In this document: one piece after another, positions 35,607 through 43,531 of the stretch
Layout of the letters: every line of letters starts with the position of its first letter
Position numbering within the stretch: position 1 is the stretch's first letter
Assembly (NCBI RefSeq): GCF_045207655.1
Contig: NZ_CP108785.1
Location: 3,038,001-3,102,000 of the forward strand
Direction of reading: 5' to 3'
Length of the DNA: 64,000 nucleotides
Origin: Embleya sp045207655
Lineage (GTDB): Bacteria > Actinomycetota > Actinomycetes > Streptomycetales > Streptomycetaceae
Translations under genes and position numbers: made by a program
The notes under the pieces: model-generated
Seen by the model: the letters and a program-made list of their open reading frames with translations, nothing else
What the model was told of the DNA's origin: nothing
Database searches by the model: none

Positions 35607-38600
35607 CCCGACCACCCCTCTCCGCGTCGTGCGTGACACCGGAACCCGTGGCACCGGAACCCGCGGCGGCGGAGCCGGTGGCACCCGTGTTCGCGACGCG
35701 CGATCGCGTCGCACCCGCGTTCGCGGCACCGGGCCGCGCCGGCGCGTGCGCGAGCCGTCCCAGGTGGTCGCACGCGATGCCGCGCAGGATCGCGTAACCG
35801 CGCTGTTCGCCCGCCCGGTCGATGCCGAGCAGCCGGTTGTGCTGCATGTGCAACAGCCCGAGTACGGCGTTCTCGTGCGCGGCGCCGGCCGGTCGGCGAC
35901 CCGCGTCGGACAGCACGATCTCCCCGTACGCCCGGCCGTACGGCGGCCGGGACCACAACTCGGCCAGTGCCGGGACGCCCAGCCGCTCACCGACCGCCGC
36001 GGCCGTGCGGCCCGGCCGGATCAGCTCCCGGACCAGGGCGCGATGCCGGCGGAACCCGCGCTGGTCGGGTTCCTTGGCGAGCGCGTACCGCACCCACGAG
36101 GGCCAGTCCCAATCGCCCAGGCTCTCCAGCAGCAGTGCGTGGTTGACCGCGATCAGCACCTCGTCCGGCACCGCGAGCGCGCCGCGTGCCCGCAGGCCCA
36201 GTTGGGCGAGCGCCGACCTGCTGTCCAGCGTGAACAGGCGCTCGGCCGCCGCCAACGCGTCCGGCCCGCCGTAGCGTTCGGTCTCCGGCTCGTACACGTC
36301 CAGCGCCATCGTGCGGATCGCGCCCGCCTCGCGCATCGCCCGTACGCGCCGCGCCAGTTCCGGCAGCACGTGCTCGGCCAGCGCCGTCGGATCGCCGTGC
36401 AGCCGGATCCGGATGTGCGGCTCCGGGTCCACGTAGCGGATGAAGAACCAGCGGTCGACCCGCTCGCCGACCTCGGCGAGCAGCGCGGGCAGATGCACCC
36501 GGAGCAGCTCGTCGTGCGTGTCCGAGGTCGCGTACAGCTTCGCGAACAGCCAGTCCTCGCCCGGCAGACGGTAATCGGCGTCGGCAGGTTCGGCGCCGCG
36601 CGCGGGTGTCGCCCGCGCGGTCGCGGTCGGTGTGCCGGCCCCGGGTCGGCGGGTCAGCGGGACGACCACCTCGGTGCCGTGCCCGTCGGCCCAGCCGAAG
36701 CCGCGACCGTCTTCGGTCAGATCCTCGAACAGGGCGAGCCGGCCCTTGCGCACCTCGTGGCGCAGCAGCGTGCGGTGCCAGGACTCACCCAGGTCGAGCC
36801 CGTAGACCCGGTCCCAATGCACCACCTGGATCCGGTCCGGCACGCCGTACCGATCGCTCCATTCGCGCAGCGCGCGGTCGAACTCGCGCGGATCCTCGAC
36901 CGCCGCGCGCATCGCGTGGTCCGGGGTCCAGCGGCGCGGCGCGGCGACGACCCGGCCGAAGCTCACCCGGGGCAGCAGCGGCAGCGCCTCCAGGCCCGCC
37001 CAGTCCCAGCCGGTCCAGGTCCGAGACCGGCCGAAGACGATGTCGACCATCAGCCGGACCACCTTGGGCGCCTCGCGATCCAGCGCCAGCATGTGCGGCA
37101 CCACGGGCATCACCCGTTGTCCGGTCTCGGCCAGGGTCAGCGTCAGGCCGTGGGCGTCGACGCCCACGAGCAACGCGCGCCAGTCCAGACAGTGCGGATC
37201 GCGCCGATCGGCGTACACCCCGACCGGGATGTGGTGGGGCAGCAGTTCGGGTACCTGGATCATGTTCAGCGCGCGGGCGGTGTGCGGCCGGAACGTCACC
37301 TGGGCGGGCAGCGTGCCGGGGTCCGCCGCGGCGTGCACCAGCCTGGCCAACTCTTCGGTACTGTGCGTGAGTTCGGCGAAGCGGCCGGCCATCGAGCCGG
37401 CCACCCACGAACCCGCGTGCGGGGTGGCGACCAGCTTGAACCGGCCCCGGTCCAGGTCGGCGACGTCGTGCGCGAGCAGTTGGAAGCACAGGTCGAGCGA
37501 GTTCGGCGGCGTGGCGGGCTCGCCGTGCTCGGACTGTGCGGTGTCGGCCAGCCGGTCGATCAGCTCCGGGGTGAGCCGCAGCTCGCGGTCCTCGCGCAGC
37601 AGGGCGTCCTGGACCAGTTCGGCGGTCAGTACGCGTCGGTCGCGGCCGGGCCGGTAGCCGGTGGTGGGCCGGTCGCCCACGGCGAGGCGTTCGCCGTAGC
37701 CGGTCGGGAAGCCCAGCCCTCGGTGCGGGTCGACGAGTTCGGCCAGCGGGACGGTGCGGGTGGTGCCGTACCGCTCGACGAAGCGGTTGCGGTAGTCGCG
37801 CATGTGTTCATGGGTGACCCACGCGTCGGACAGGGCCCACATCGCGCCGGCGTAGGTGCCCGCCTCCTCGGCCACGGCCCGGGGCAGGGTGAGTTCGGCG
37901 TCCATCCGCAGATCCACCTGGACCGGCGGATGGGCGGCGTCGGTGTGCGGATCGACCAGGGCCATCAACCGGCGCCAGGGCGCGGTGCCCTCGCCGGGGC
38001 GGGCCTTCTCGTACTCGCGCACGGCGGCCCGGGTGGCGCGGAACTCCCGTGCCACGTCCGGCAGGTCCTCGACGGCGCCGTCGATGCGATCGAGCAGCGC
38101 GTCGTCCAGGCGGTGCGGGGTGATCGAGCTGAGCAGGAAGCCGTGCCGCAGCAGTTGCGCCACCGAGGCGTCGAGGCGATCGCGCGGCGCGCCGGGGAAG
38201 GCCTCGCCGACCCGGTCGAGCAGGGTCTCGTACGGGACGGGGTGGGTCGCGATCGTACGCAGGTGTGCGACCAGGGGGCTGTGTCGTACCGAGATCTCGT
38301 GTTCGGGTCCGGCCAGCACCAGGCGGTCGCCGCGCACCCGGCACAGGTCGTTGAGCAGCACGTCGACGCGGCGTCGGACCTCGGGGGCGGCGAGCCAGTC
38401 CCGGACCCGCTCGTCGAGTCGACCGGCGTCCAGGCGGACCGCCTTGCCGCCGGGGCCGTGCACGCTCACGTGGGCGGACGCGCCCAGGCGGGCCGCGGTC
38501 ACGCCCGCGAACAGGCCGAACGGGGTGGGTCGACCGGCCATCCGCAGCGCGTACCGGGTCACCGACAGGGCGGTGCCGGCCAGCCGCTTGGGGCCGGGGT

Positions 38601-38913
38601 CGATGCCCTCGTCGATCCGGTCCAGGGCGGCGGACAAACTGCCGCTGGCGACCCTGACGGCCTCGCGCAGCAGCGGGTCGGCGGTGATCCGCCGCAGTCC
38701 CTCGAGGGTGTGCGCGTCGGCCGTGTGCCCGACCGGCTCGACGGGGTCCGGGCCCGGGTCGGTCTCCGCGCGCGGCACACTCGCCATGCGCACGAAGACG
38801 AGGCCCGCCGGTTCGTATTCGCTGCTCGGCGTGTCGGGTCGTCCCTCGTTCGGACCGTCGCCGCGCCCAGGATTCCGCTCGGAGTGTCGCACCGTGTTCC
38901 GCACCGACCCCAT
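35599..38913 (-). CDS. lanB: LanB-type class I lanthipeptide dehydratase, full length
   Basis: 1104 aa, carrying both the N-terminal glutamylation domain (about 1-740; GRPTPFGLFAGVTAARLG, FVERYGTTRTVPLAEL, DLCFQLLAHD) and the C-terminal SpaB-like elimination domain (about 770-1040; WLFAKLYATSDTHDELLRVHLPALL, WFFIRYVDPEPHIRIRLHG). Class I LanB enzymes use glutamyl-tRNA to activate Ser/Thr and then eliminate glutamate. The C-terminal ~70 residues are low-complexity Ala/Gly/Thr. ATG 38913 is taken; the Shine-Dalgarno is weak. It lies 74 bp after lanA, behind an attenuator hairpin. Confidence 0.93.
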   Translation of the reverse strand: MGSVRNTVRHSERNPGRGDGPNEGRPDTPSSEYEPAGLVFVRMASVPRAETDPGPDPVEPVGHTADAHTLEGLRRITADPLLREAVRVASGSLSAALDRIDEGIDPGPKRLAGTALSVTRYALRMAGRPTPFGLFAGVTAARLGASAHVSVHGPGGKAVRLDAGRLDERVRDWLAAPEVRRRVDVLLNDLCRVRGDRLVLAGPEHEISVRHSPLVAHLRTIATHPVPYETLLDRVGEAFPGAPRDRLDASVAQLLRHGFLLSSITPHRLDDALLDRIDGAVEDLPDVAREFRATRAAVREYEKARPGEGTAPWRRLMALVDPHTDAAHPPVQVDLRMDAELTLPRAVAEEAGTYAGAMWALSDAWVTHEHMRDYRNRFVERYGTTRTVPLAELVDPHRGLGFPTGYGERLAVGDRPTTGYRPGRDRRVLTAELVQDALLREDRELRLTPELIDRLADTAQSEHGEPATPPNSLDLCFQLLAHDVADLDRGRFKLVATPHAGSWVAGSMAGRFAELTHSTEELARLVHAAADPGTLPAQVTFRPHTARALNMIQVPELLPHHIPVGVYADRRDPHCLDWRALLVGVDAHGLTLTLAETGQRVMPVVPHMLALDREAPKVVRLMVDIVFGRSRTWTGWDWAGLEALPLLPRVSFGRVVAAPRRWTPDHAMRAAVEDPREFDRALREWSDRYGVPDRIQVVHWDRVYGLDLGESWHRTLLRHEVRKGRLALFEDLTEDGRGFGWADGHGTEVVVPLTRRPGAGTPTATARATPARGAEPADADYRLPGEDWLFAKLYATSDTHDELLRVHLPALLAEVGERVDRWFFIRYVDPEPHIRIRLHGDPTALAEHVLPELARRVRAMREAGAIRTMALDVYEPETERYGGPDALAAAERLFTLDSRSALAQLGLRARGALAVPDEVLIAVNHALLLESLGDWDWPSWVRYALAKEPDQRGFRRHRALVRELIRPGRTAAAVGERLGVPALAELWSRPPYGRAYGEIVLSDAGRRPAGAAHENAVLGLLHMQHNRLLGIDRAGEQRGYAILRGIACDHLGRLAHAPARPGAANAGATRSRVANTGATGSAAAGSGATGSGVTHDAERGGRDG

Positions 38914-38947
38914 GCCCGTGTGACCGGCTCTCGCCGGAGATCGACAC

Positions 38948-38977
38948 CCGGGGGCGGGCAGACCCGCCCGCCCCCGG
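38948..38977 (-). terminator. Attenuator hairpin between lanA and lanB
   Basis: CCGGGGGCGGGC at 38948-38959 pairs perfectly with 38966-38977 (12 bp, six-base loop). It lies between the lanA stop and the lanB start on the same transcript. Partial termination here would give much precursor and little enzyme, as is common in lanthipeptide operons. Confidence 0.75.
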
Positions 38978-38987
38978 AACTATCAGG

Positions 38988-39167
38988 TCAGGCGCAGCAG
39001 AGCGGACAGCGCGACTGCACACCGTACGTGCTCGGCGACGTCCAGCCACCGCCGGCCGAGCCGAAGGCGGACGCCTCGAGCTCGCCGTCCGCGATGCGGA
39101 CGTCGAGGTCCAGGTCGGCGAAGTCGCGCGTCTCGGTGGTTTCTTCGAGCAGAATCTTGTCGTTCAT
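38988..39167 (-). CDS. lanA: Class I lanthipeptide precursor peptide
   Basis: 59 aa. The leader carries DFADLDLDVRIADGEL, an FxLD/FNLD-type box that LanB and LanC recognise. After a Gly/Ala-rich hinge (GSAGGG), the C-terminal core has five Ser/Thr (Thr43, Ser44, Ser46, Thr47, Ser52) and three Cys (54, 57, 58), and ends CPLCCA. Up to three rings could form, with the adjacent CC allowing two overlapping ones. ATG 39167 follows GGGAG at six bases. The leader cleavage site is not obvious; it may lie at or near the Gly run. No protease or exporter gene is adjacent. Confidence 0.9.
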   Translation of the reverse strand: MNDKILLEETTETRDFADLDLDVRIADGELEASAFGSAGGGWTSPSTYGVQSRCPLCCA

Positions 39168-39187
39168 GACAACTCCCGCGATATCGG

Positions 39188-39213
39188 TCGCAGTGCTTTG
39201 GTGGGCACTGCGA
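39188..39213 (-). promoter_or_regulatory. Hairpin in the lanA leader RNA
   Basis: TCGCAGTGC at 39188-39196 pairs perfectly with GCACTGCGA at 39205-39213. It lies between the predicted promoter and the lanA ribosome-binding site (about 11 bp from GGGAG). It may affect stability or translation of the precursor message, or be a dyad operator. Confidence 0.55.
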
Positions 39214-39243
39214 TTCGAGGAGATCTGTTTGATCCCGGGGAGG

Positions 39244-39273
39244 ACGCTAAGCGTTGAATAGGCGGCCGAACAA
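39244..39273 (-). promoter_or_regulatory. Predicted lanA promoter
   Basis: On the minus strand, TTGTTC (39273-39268) and TAGCGT (39249-39244) are separated by 18 bp. A start near 39237 would give a 70-base leader containing the 39188-39213 hairpin. The assignment is by pattern only. Confidence 0.45.
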
Positions 39274-39609
39274 GAACGATTATTGGCCATTCGTACCGGC
39301 CGGAAATCTCCCTGTGGAAGCCGCATCAGGCTCCTACCCTGCAAGGATGTCGGGTGGAGGTGGGCTCGTCCGGCTTCTTCACGAGGGGGTCGCCTTCGTC
39401 TCGACGAGATCGACCGGTGAATCACCGTTAACCGATTTCGTTGACACCTTCTGCGTCGAGAACATTCCACGCGGCAATTTTTCGGCCCGCGCCGTAGCCT
39501 CCCGTTCAATTCGTTCGAATGATCCGCGGGATCGAATCGGAAATGATCTTCGGGGGCGATTCGGGGCCGTTCGGGCCGGGGGTCGGCTCCGGGCCCCAAG
39601 GTTCGGGCG
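39274..39609. other. Gap between lanA promoter and P450 gene
   Basis: No gene or strong terminator was found in these 336 bp. It separates the lanthipeptide operon from the 3' end of the P450 gene on the same strand, so read-through from the catabolic operon into lanA cannot be excluded. Confidence 0.4.
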
Positions 39610-40896
39610 CTAGGCCAGGGTCACCGTCACCGGGAGTTCCTTGATGCCGTTGACGAAGTTCGAGCGGACCCGGCGGACCTCGCCCGCCAGGCGGATGTCG
39701 GCGATGCGCGGCAGGAGTTCCTCGAACATGACGCGCATCTCCAGGCGGGCGAGCGCGTTGCCGAGACAGAAGTGCGGGCCGCCCTTGCCGAAGGTGACGT
39801 GGTCGACGTGGCGGCGGGTGACGTCGAAGTCGTACGGGTTCTCGAACACCGCCTCGTCCCGGTTGCCCGAGGCGAACCACAGCACCACCTTGTCGCCCGC
39901 GCGGATCGACCTGCCGCCCAGTTCGGTGTCGCGCGTCGCGGTGCGGCGGAAGTGGTACACGGGGGATGCCCAGCGCAGGAACTCCTCGACCGCGTCCGGC
40001 ATCAGCGCGAGGTTCTCCCGCAGCAGCTCCAACTGCCCCGGGTTGCGCAGCAGCGCGAGCATCGAGTGCGAGATGGCGTGCCGGGTGGTCTCGTTGCCGG
40101 CCACGACCAGCAGCAGGAAGTAGTTGTCGAAGTCGTGTCCGGACAGCGGGACACCGTCCGAGGGGGCCTGGTTGACCAGGCGGCTGACCAGGTCGGTGCC
40201 CGCGCCGCCGCGCCGTTTGGCGGCCAACTCCCGTCCGTACTCGAAGACTTCCAAGGAGGCTGGACTGCGGAAGGGCAGTTCGCGGTAGCGCTCGCTCTCG
40301 CTGCTCTCCAGGAGCACGTCCGCGTAGTCCGGGTCGGTGTTGCCGATGATCCGGTTGCCCCAGTCGATCAGCCTGCCGGTGTCCTCGCCGGGCACGTCCA
40401 GCATCTCGGCCAGCACGTTGATCGGGAAGTCGGCGCTGACCTCGTGCACGAAGTCGAAGGTGCCCTTGGCCAGCGCGGTGTCCAGCGTGCGGGCGGTGAG
40501 CCCGCGCAGGAACGTGCCGTAGTCGGCGATCGCGCGCGGGGTGAACTGCTTCTGGAGCAGCTTGCGCAGCGCGGTGTGGCGCAGCCCGTCGGTCTCCAGC
40601 AGCGAGCGACGGATGGCGATCTGCGAGTCGTCGACCTCCTCGAGGTTGGTGAACCGCGTGGAGGTGAAGGTGTCCGGGTCGCGGTCGACGGCGACGATGT
40701 CCGCGTGCCGGGTCAGTGCCCAGAACCCGCTGTTGGGGGCCGGTTCGGGTTGCCAGTGCACGGGGTCCTCGCGGCGCAGCGTGTGGAACATCCGCCACGG
40801 CGTTTCGCCGTCCAGGAAACGGTCGTTGTCGGCGAGGTCGATCTCGTCGAGGGGCATCGGCTCGGGGACCGCGGCGGCGGTGGTGGGGGTGCTCAC
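39610..40896 (-). CDS. Cytochrome P450 (CYP125/linalool-monooxygenase-like)
   Basis: 428 aa. The I helix is LLLVVAGNETTRHAISHSM, the K helix ExxR is in AVEEFLRWASPVYHFRR, and the heme loop is FGKGGPHFCLGNALARLE with the Cys ligand. The overall pattern (DGLRHTALRKLLQKQFTP, LGGRSIRAGDKVVLWFASGNRD) is that of P450s acting on steroid side chains, terpenes or other hydrophobic substrates. It follows the glutamine-synthetase-like gene on the same strand, with no operator between, so it is probably read from the promoter at 42.42 kb. The ferredoxin and reductase at 51.0-52.4 kb are likely redox partners. Confidence 0.9.
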   Translation of the reverse strand: MSTPTTAAAVPEPMPLDEIDLADNDRFLDGETPWRMFHTLRREDPVHWQPEPAPNSGFWALTRHADIVAVDRDPDTFTSTRFTNLEEVDDSQIAIRRSLLETDGLRHTALRKLLQKQFTPRAIADYGTFLRGLTARTLDTALAKGTFDFVHEVSADFPINVLAEMLDVPGEDTGRLIDWGNRIIGNTDPDYADVLLESSESERYRELPFRSPASLEVFEYGRELAAKRRGGAGTDLVSRLVNQAPSDGVPLSGHDFDNYFLLLVVAGNETTRHAISHSMLALLRNPGQLELLRENLALMPDAVEEFLRWASPVYHFRRTATRDTELGGRSIRAGDKVVLWFASGNRDEAVFENPYDFDVTRRHVDHVTFGKGGPHFCLGNALARLEMRVMFEELLPRIADIRLAGEVRRVRSNFVNGIKELPVTVTLA

Positions 40897-41017
40897 GAAG
40901 ACTCCTCGCGGGGGGATCGGCGGGGTGCGGGCGCGGCGGCGCGGATCGGCGGGCCCGCGCGGCGACGCGGTGCGCGGGGGCGGCGCGGTGCGCGGGGGTG
41001 CGCCGGTGCGGACGGGC

Positions 41018-42376
41018 TCAGAGGTGGTAGGCGTACTCGGTGAACTCCCAGTCGGTGACGTGCCGGCGAAAACGGGTGACCTCGTCGCGCTTGTAGGTCA
41101 GGAACGCGTCGGCGAAGTCCGCGCCCAGCAGCGCGGTGAGCGCGGTGTCGGCCTCGAACGCGTCCAGCGCCTCGGTCAGCGTCGCGGGCAGGATCGGCGC
41201 CTTGGCGCTGTCGTAGCCGTAGCCCCGCAACGGCGGCGGCGGAGTCGTCTTCTCGCGCAGGCCCAGATGCACGGCGGCGAGCAGACCGGCGACGGCCAGG
41301 TACGGATTGGCGCTCGCGTCGCCGAGCCGGACCTCCAGGCGGGTGCCGGTGCCGCGCTCGGGCGGTATCCGCACCATCGCGCTGCGGTTGTCCAGGCCCC
41401 AGTCGATCAGCCACGGCGCGAGTGTGTCCGGGCCGAAGCGCTTGTACGAGTTGACCGTCGGGTTCAGCAGCGCGGCGAGCGCGGGGGCGTGCGCCAGGAC
41501 GCCGCCGATCGCGTGGTGCGCGGCGGGGGACAGGCCGTGCGGGCCGGTCGGGTCGTCGAAGGCGTTGGCGTCGTCCGGGTCCAGACAGCTCAGGTGCAGG
41601 TGGAAGCCGGAGCCGCCCTCGTCGTTGAAGGGCTTGGCCATGAAGGTGGCCAACCGACCCTCCCGGCGCGCGAGTTCCTTGATCGAGGCCTTGAAGCGGA
41701 AGGCCCGGTCGGCGGCGTCGAGCGCGGGCGAGTGGTCCAGGTTGATCTCGAACTGGCCGGAGCAGTACTCGTGGTTGCCGGTGGTGGCGCCGATGCCCAG
41801 CGCGCCCAGGCTGCGCAGCGTGCGCAGCAGGTGTCCGTCCGGGTCACCGCGCCGGCCGGCCACGTACACGTTGCCCGGGGCGTCGCCGTAGCGCCGCCAA
41901 CCGCCCGGGCGGTCCGGGTCCGGCTCGCACAGGAAGTACTCCAACTCCGGTCCGACCACCGGTCGCAGGCCCACCTCGTCGGCCATCCGGGTCAGCACGT
42001 CGCGCAGCAGCGAGCGCGGCGCCTCGGCGGCGAGCCGACCGGTCGCCGGGTCCGTGGTCTCGCCCAGACACCACGCGACTCCGGGCTCCCACGGGATCGC
42101 GACGAGCGTGTCCAGGTCCGGGAACACGCAGATGTCCGGTAGGCCCGCGTCGATGCCGCCGGCCACCGGGACGGTCCGGCCCTGCGGGGTGGTGTGGAAG
42201 ACCGCCCGACAGAAGGCGAGGCCGTGCGCGCACACCGAGGGCAGGTGGTCCACCAGCACGTCGCGCCCGCGATCGGTGCCGATCAGGTCCGGGTAGGCGA
42301 TCCGGACCACGTCGATGCCCCGCGCCTTCAGGTCGGCGACGACGTCGTGGGCCCGGTCCACTGCTGATGGATTCAC
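41018..42376 (-). CDS. Glutamine-synthetase-like gamma-glutamyl-amine ligase
   Basis: 452 aa. The GS catalytic fold is clear: GPELEYFLCEPDP (metal/ATP site), GATTGNHEYCSGQFEINLDHSPAL, GGSGFHLHLSCLDPD, NPTVNSYKRFGPDTLAPWLIDWGLDNRSAMVRIP and RLEVRLGDASANPYLAVAGLLAAVHLGL. No adenylylation-site loop typical of GlnA-I was noticed. Relatives (PuuA, IpuC, AtdA1, GlnA3/GlnA4 types) ligate glutamate to polyamines, alkylamines, aniline or ethanolamine. The GTG at 42376 has GAGGAG six bases upstream. An operator at 42421-42438 controls it. Together with the permease and the PuuD-like hydrolase it suggests amine catabolism rather than nitrogen assimilation. Confidence 0.85.
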   Translation of the reverse strand: MNPSAVDRAHDVVADLKARGIDVVRIAYPDLIGTDRGRDVLVDHLPSVCAHGLAFCRAVFHTTPQGRTVPVAGGIDAGLPDICVFPDLDTLVAIPWEPGVAWCLGETTDPATGRLAAEAPRSLLRDVLTRMADEVGLRPVVGPELEYFLCEPDPDRPGGWRRYGDAPGNVYVAGRRGDPDGHLLRTLRSLGALGIGATTGNHEYCSGQFEINLDHSPALDAADRAFRFKASIKELARREGRLATFMAKPFNDEGGSGFHLHLSCLDPDDANAFDDPTGPHGLSPAAHHAIGGVLAHAPALAALLNPTVNSYKRFGPDTLAPWLIDWGLDNRSAMVRIPPERGTGTRLEVRLGDASANPYLAVAGLLAAVHLGLREKTTPPPPLRGYGYDSAKAPILPATLTEALDAFEADTALTALLGADFADAFLTYKRDEVTRFRRHVTDWEFTEYAYHL

Positions 42377-42420
42377 CGGATTCTCCTCGCACAGAACGGG
42401 CGGCGGCAGGACGGCCGATT

Positions 42421-42438
42421 CGTTTGAGCCCAAACCAT
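42421..42438. promoter_or_regulatory. Regulon operator 1 (GS-like gene)
   Basis: CGTTTGAGCCCAAACCAT. On the minus strand the -10-like TATGGT leads directly into the site. It is 45 bp upstream of the GS-like start and is one of eight related 18-bp palindromes in the window. Confidence 0.75.
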
Positions 42439-42559
42439 ATGGAGGTCGCCGGTGTCGCACAAGGGGTTGGGGCAAGCCTTTGCGCGCGCGGCGACGGGAG
42501 GTGGGGCGGGTGTCGGCGGGTGGTCGCGCACGCGTGACAACGAGCGACGGGAGGCATAT

Positions 42560-42577
42560 CGTACGGACCCAAACGAC
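42560..42577. promoter_or_regulatory. Regulon operator 2 (ADC-family gene)
   Basis: CGTACGGACCCAAACGAC, with the right half intact and the left half altered. TATCGT overlaps its start as a -10 element. It is 52 bp upstream of the ADC-family gene. Confidence 0.7.
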
Positions 42578-42628
42578 CTATCGGCTCCGAACCCGTTCCG
42601 GGCCGCACCGTGCTTCGAGGGAGTCGCC

Positions 42629-43435
42629 ATGACCGGTGTACACGGTTTCTTCCACCCCAAGACCGGCACGGGCCGGTCCTCGATGATCCCGGCGCCGCCG
42701 TGGCGGTACTCGGGCGACCTGCTCACCATCGAGTACCGCACCGACCCCGCGCGGGTCGCCGAACTGCTGCCGCCGCAACTGTCGCTCGCCGACGAGGACC
42801 CGGGCGCGGTGGCGCTGATCTGGGCCGACTGGCAGTCCTGCTCGACCACGGGCGCGGAACTGCTCGACCCGGTGCGCGGGCAGTACAAGGAGTGCTTCGC
42901 GGTGGTGCGCTGCCGGTACGCGGGGGTGACCTACTCGCGCTGCGTGTACATCTGGGTCGACAAGGACTTCGCCATCGCGCGCGGCCTGCACCAGGGTTAT
43001 CCGAAGAAGCTCGGCTCGATCCACCAGACCCGGCCGCACCCGTACGGCCCGGCGCCGCGGATCGAGGCGGGCGCGATGTTCGGCGCCACGCTCGCCGCGG
43101 CCGACCGGCGGCTGGCCGAGGCCGTGGTGACGCTGCGCGAGCCGTCGGCGACCAACGGCTTCGTCAACGGGCACCCGATGGCGCACCACCGCTGGTTGCC
43201 CTCGATCGAACCGGGCAAGGGTCTGGCCCTGGACGAACTCGTGGCCACCGGCGCCGAGTCCGCCGAGGGCGGCGGGGCCTGGGCGGGCGACGCGGAGTTG
43301 ACCCTGTTCGAGGCGCCCACCGAGGAACTGGCCCGCCTGGAGGTGCGCGAGGTGATCGGCGCGTACTACCGCCAGGTCGGCGTGGTCTGGAACGGCGGCA
43401 CGCTCCTGGCGAGCGGCGGTTCGGGCGCCGCGTAG
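42629..43435 (+). CDS. Acetoacetate decarboxylase (ADC) family protein
   Basis: 268 aa. The Schiff-base lysine motif is present as HQGYPKKLGSIHQTR (two adjacent Lys, as in ADC). Further ADC-like segments are PPWRYSGDLLTIEYRTDP and RGQYKECFAVVRCRYAG. Family members decarboxylate beta-keto acids, or in distant branches catalyse aldol/dehydration steps through the same lysine. In this regulon it may act on a ring-cleavage product, which is inference. ATG 42629 follows GAGGGAG. It diverges from the GS-like gene, with an operator for each, and ends before a 20-bp bidirectional terminator. Confidence 0.87.
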   Translation: MTGVHGFFHPKTGTGRSSMIPAPPWRYSGDLLTIEYRTDPARVAELLPPQLSLADEDPGAVALIWADWQSCSTTGAELLDPVRGQYKECFAVVRCRYAGVTYSRCVYIWVDKDFAIARGLHQGYPKKLGSIHQTRPHPYGPAPRIEAGAMFGATLAAADRRLAEAVVTLREPSATNGFVNGHPMAHHRWLPSIEPGKGLALDELVATGAESAEGGGAWAGDAELTLFEAPTEELARLEVREVIGAYYRQVGVVWNGGTLLASGGSGAA

Positions 43436-43446
43436 GCGCGGTACCC

Positions 43447-43491
43447 GCACGAGGGCCCGAGCACCGGATCGCGGTGCTCGGGCCCTCGTGC
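43447..43491. terminator. 20-bp perfect bidirectional terminator
   Basis: GCACGAGGGCCCGAGCACCG at 43447-43466 pairs without mismatch with 43472-43491 (loop GATCG). It lies between the convergent ADC-family and permease genes. Confidence 0.9.
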
Positions 43492-43531
43492 GTGCGTGTT
43501 CGGCTCCGGACGCGTGCGAGTGTGGGCGCGG

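Noticed and set aside
39228..39240. Half-site GTTTGATCCC in the lanA leader region as a ninth regulon operator
   Set aside because: Only one half resembles the operator; the other half has no match and the gene has no pathway link.
35116..39261. A 1381-codon open frame on the plus strand opposite lanB and lanC
   Set aside because: It is the antisense of the lan genes. Very high G+C leaves stop codons rare in every frame, and its amino-acid make-up (Arg, Gly, Gln-rich, no motifs) is typical of such shadows.
27307..40896. A nitration cluster formed by nos and the P450 at 39.6 kb
   Set aside because: They are 11 kb apart with unrelated genes between. The P450 resembles CYP125/linalool types rather than TxtE, and its operon partner is the GS-like ligase.
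41018..42376. Assimilatory glutamine synthetase (glnA/glnII)
   Set aside because: The length and motifs fit the GS-like amine ligase group, and the neighbours (amine permease, PuuD-like hydrolase, shared operator) argue for amine catabolism.
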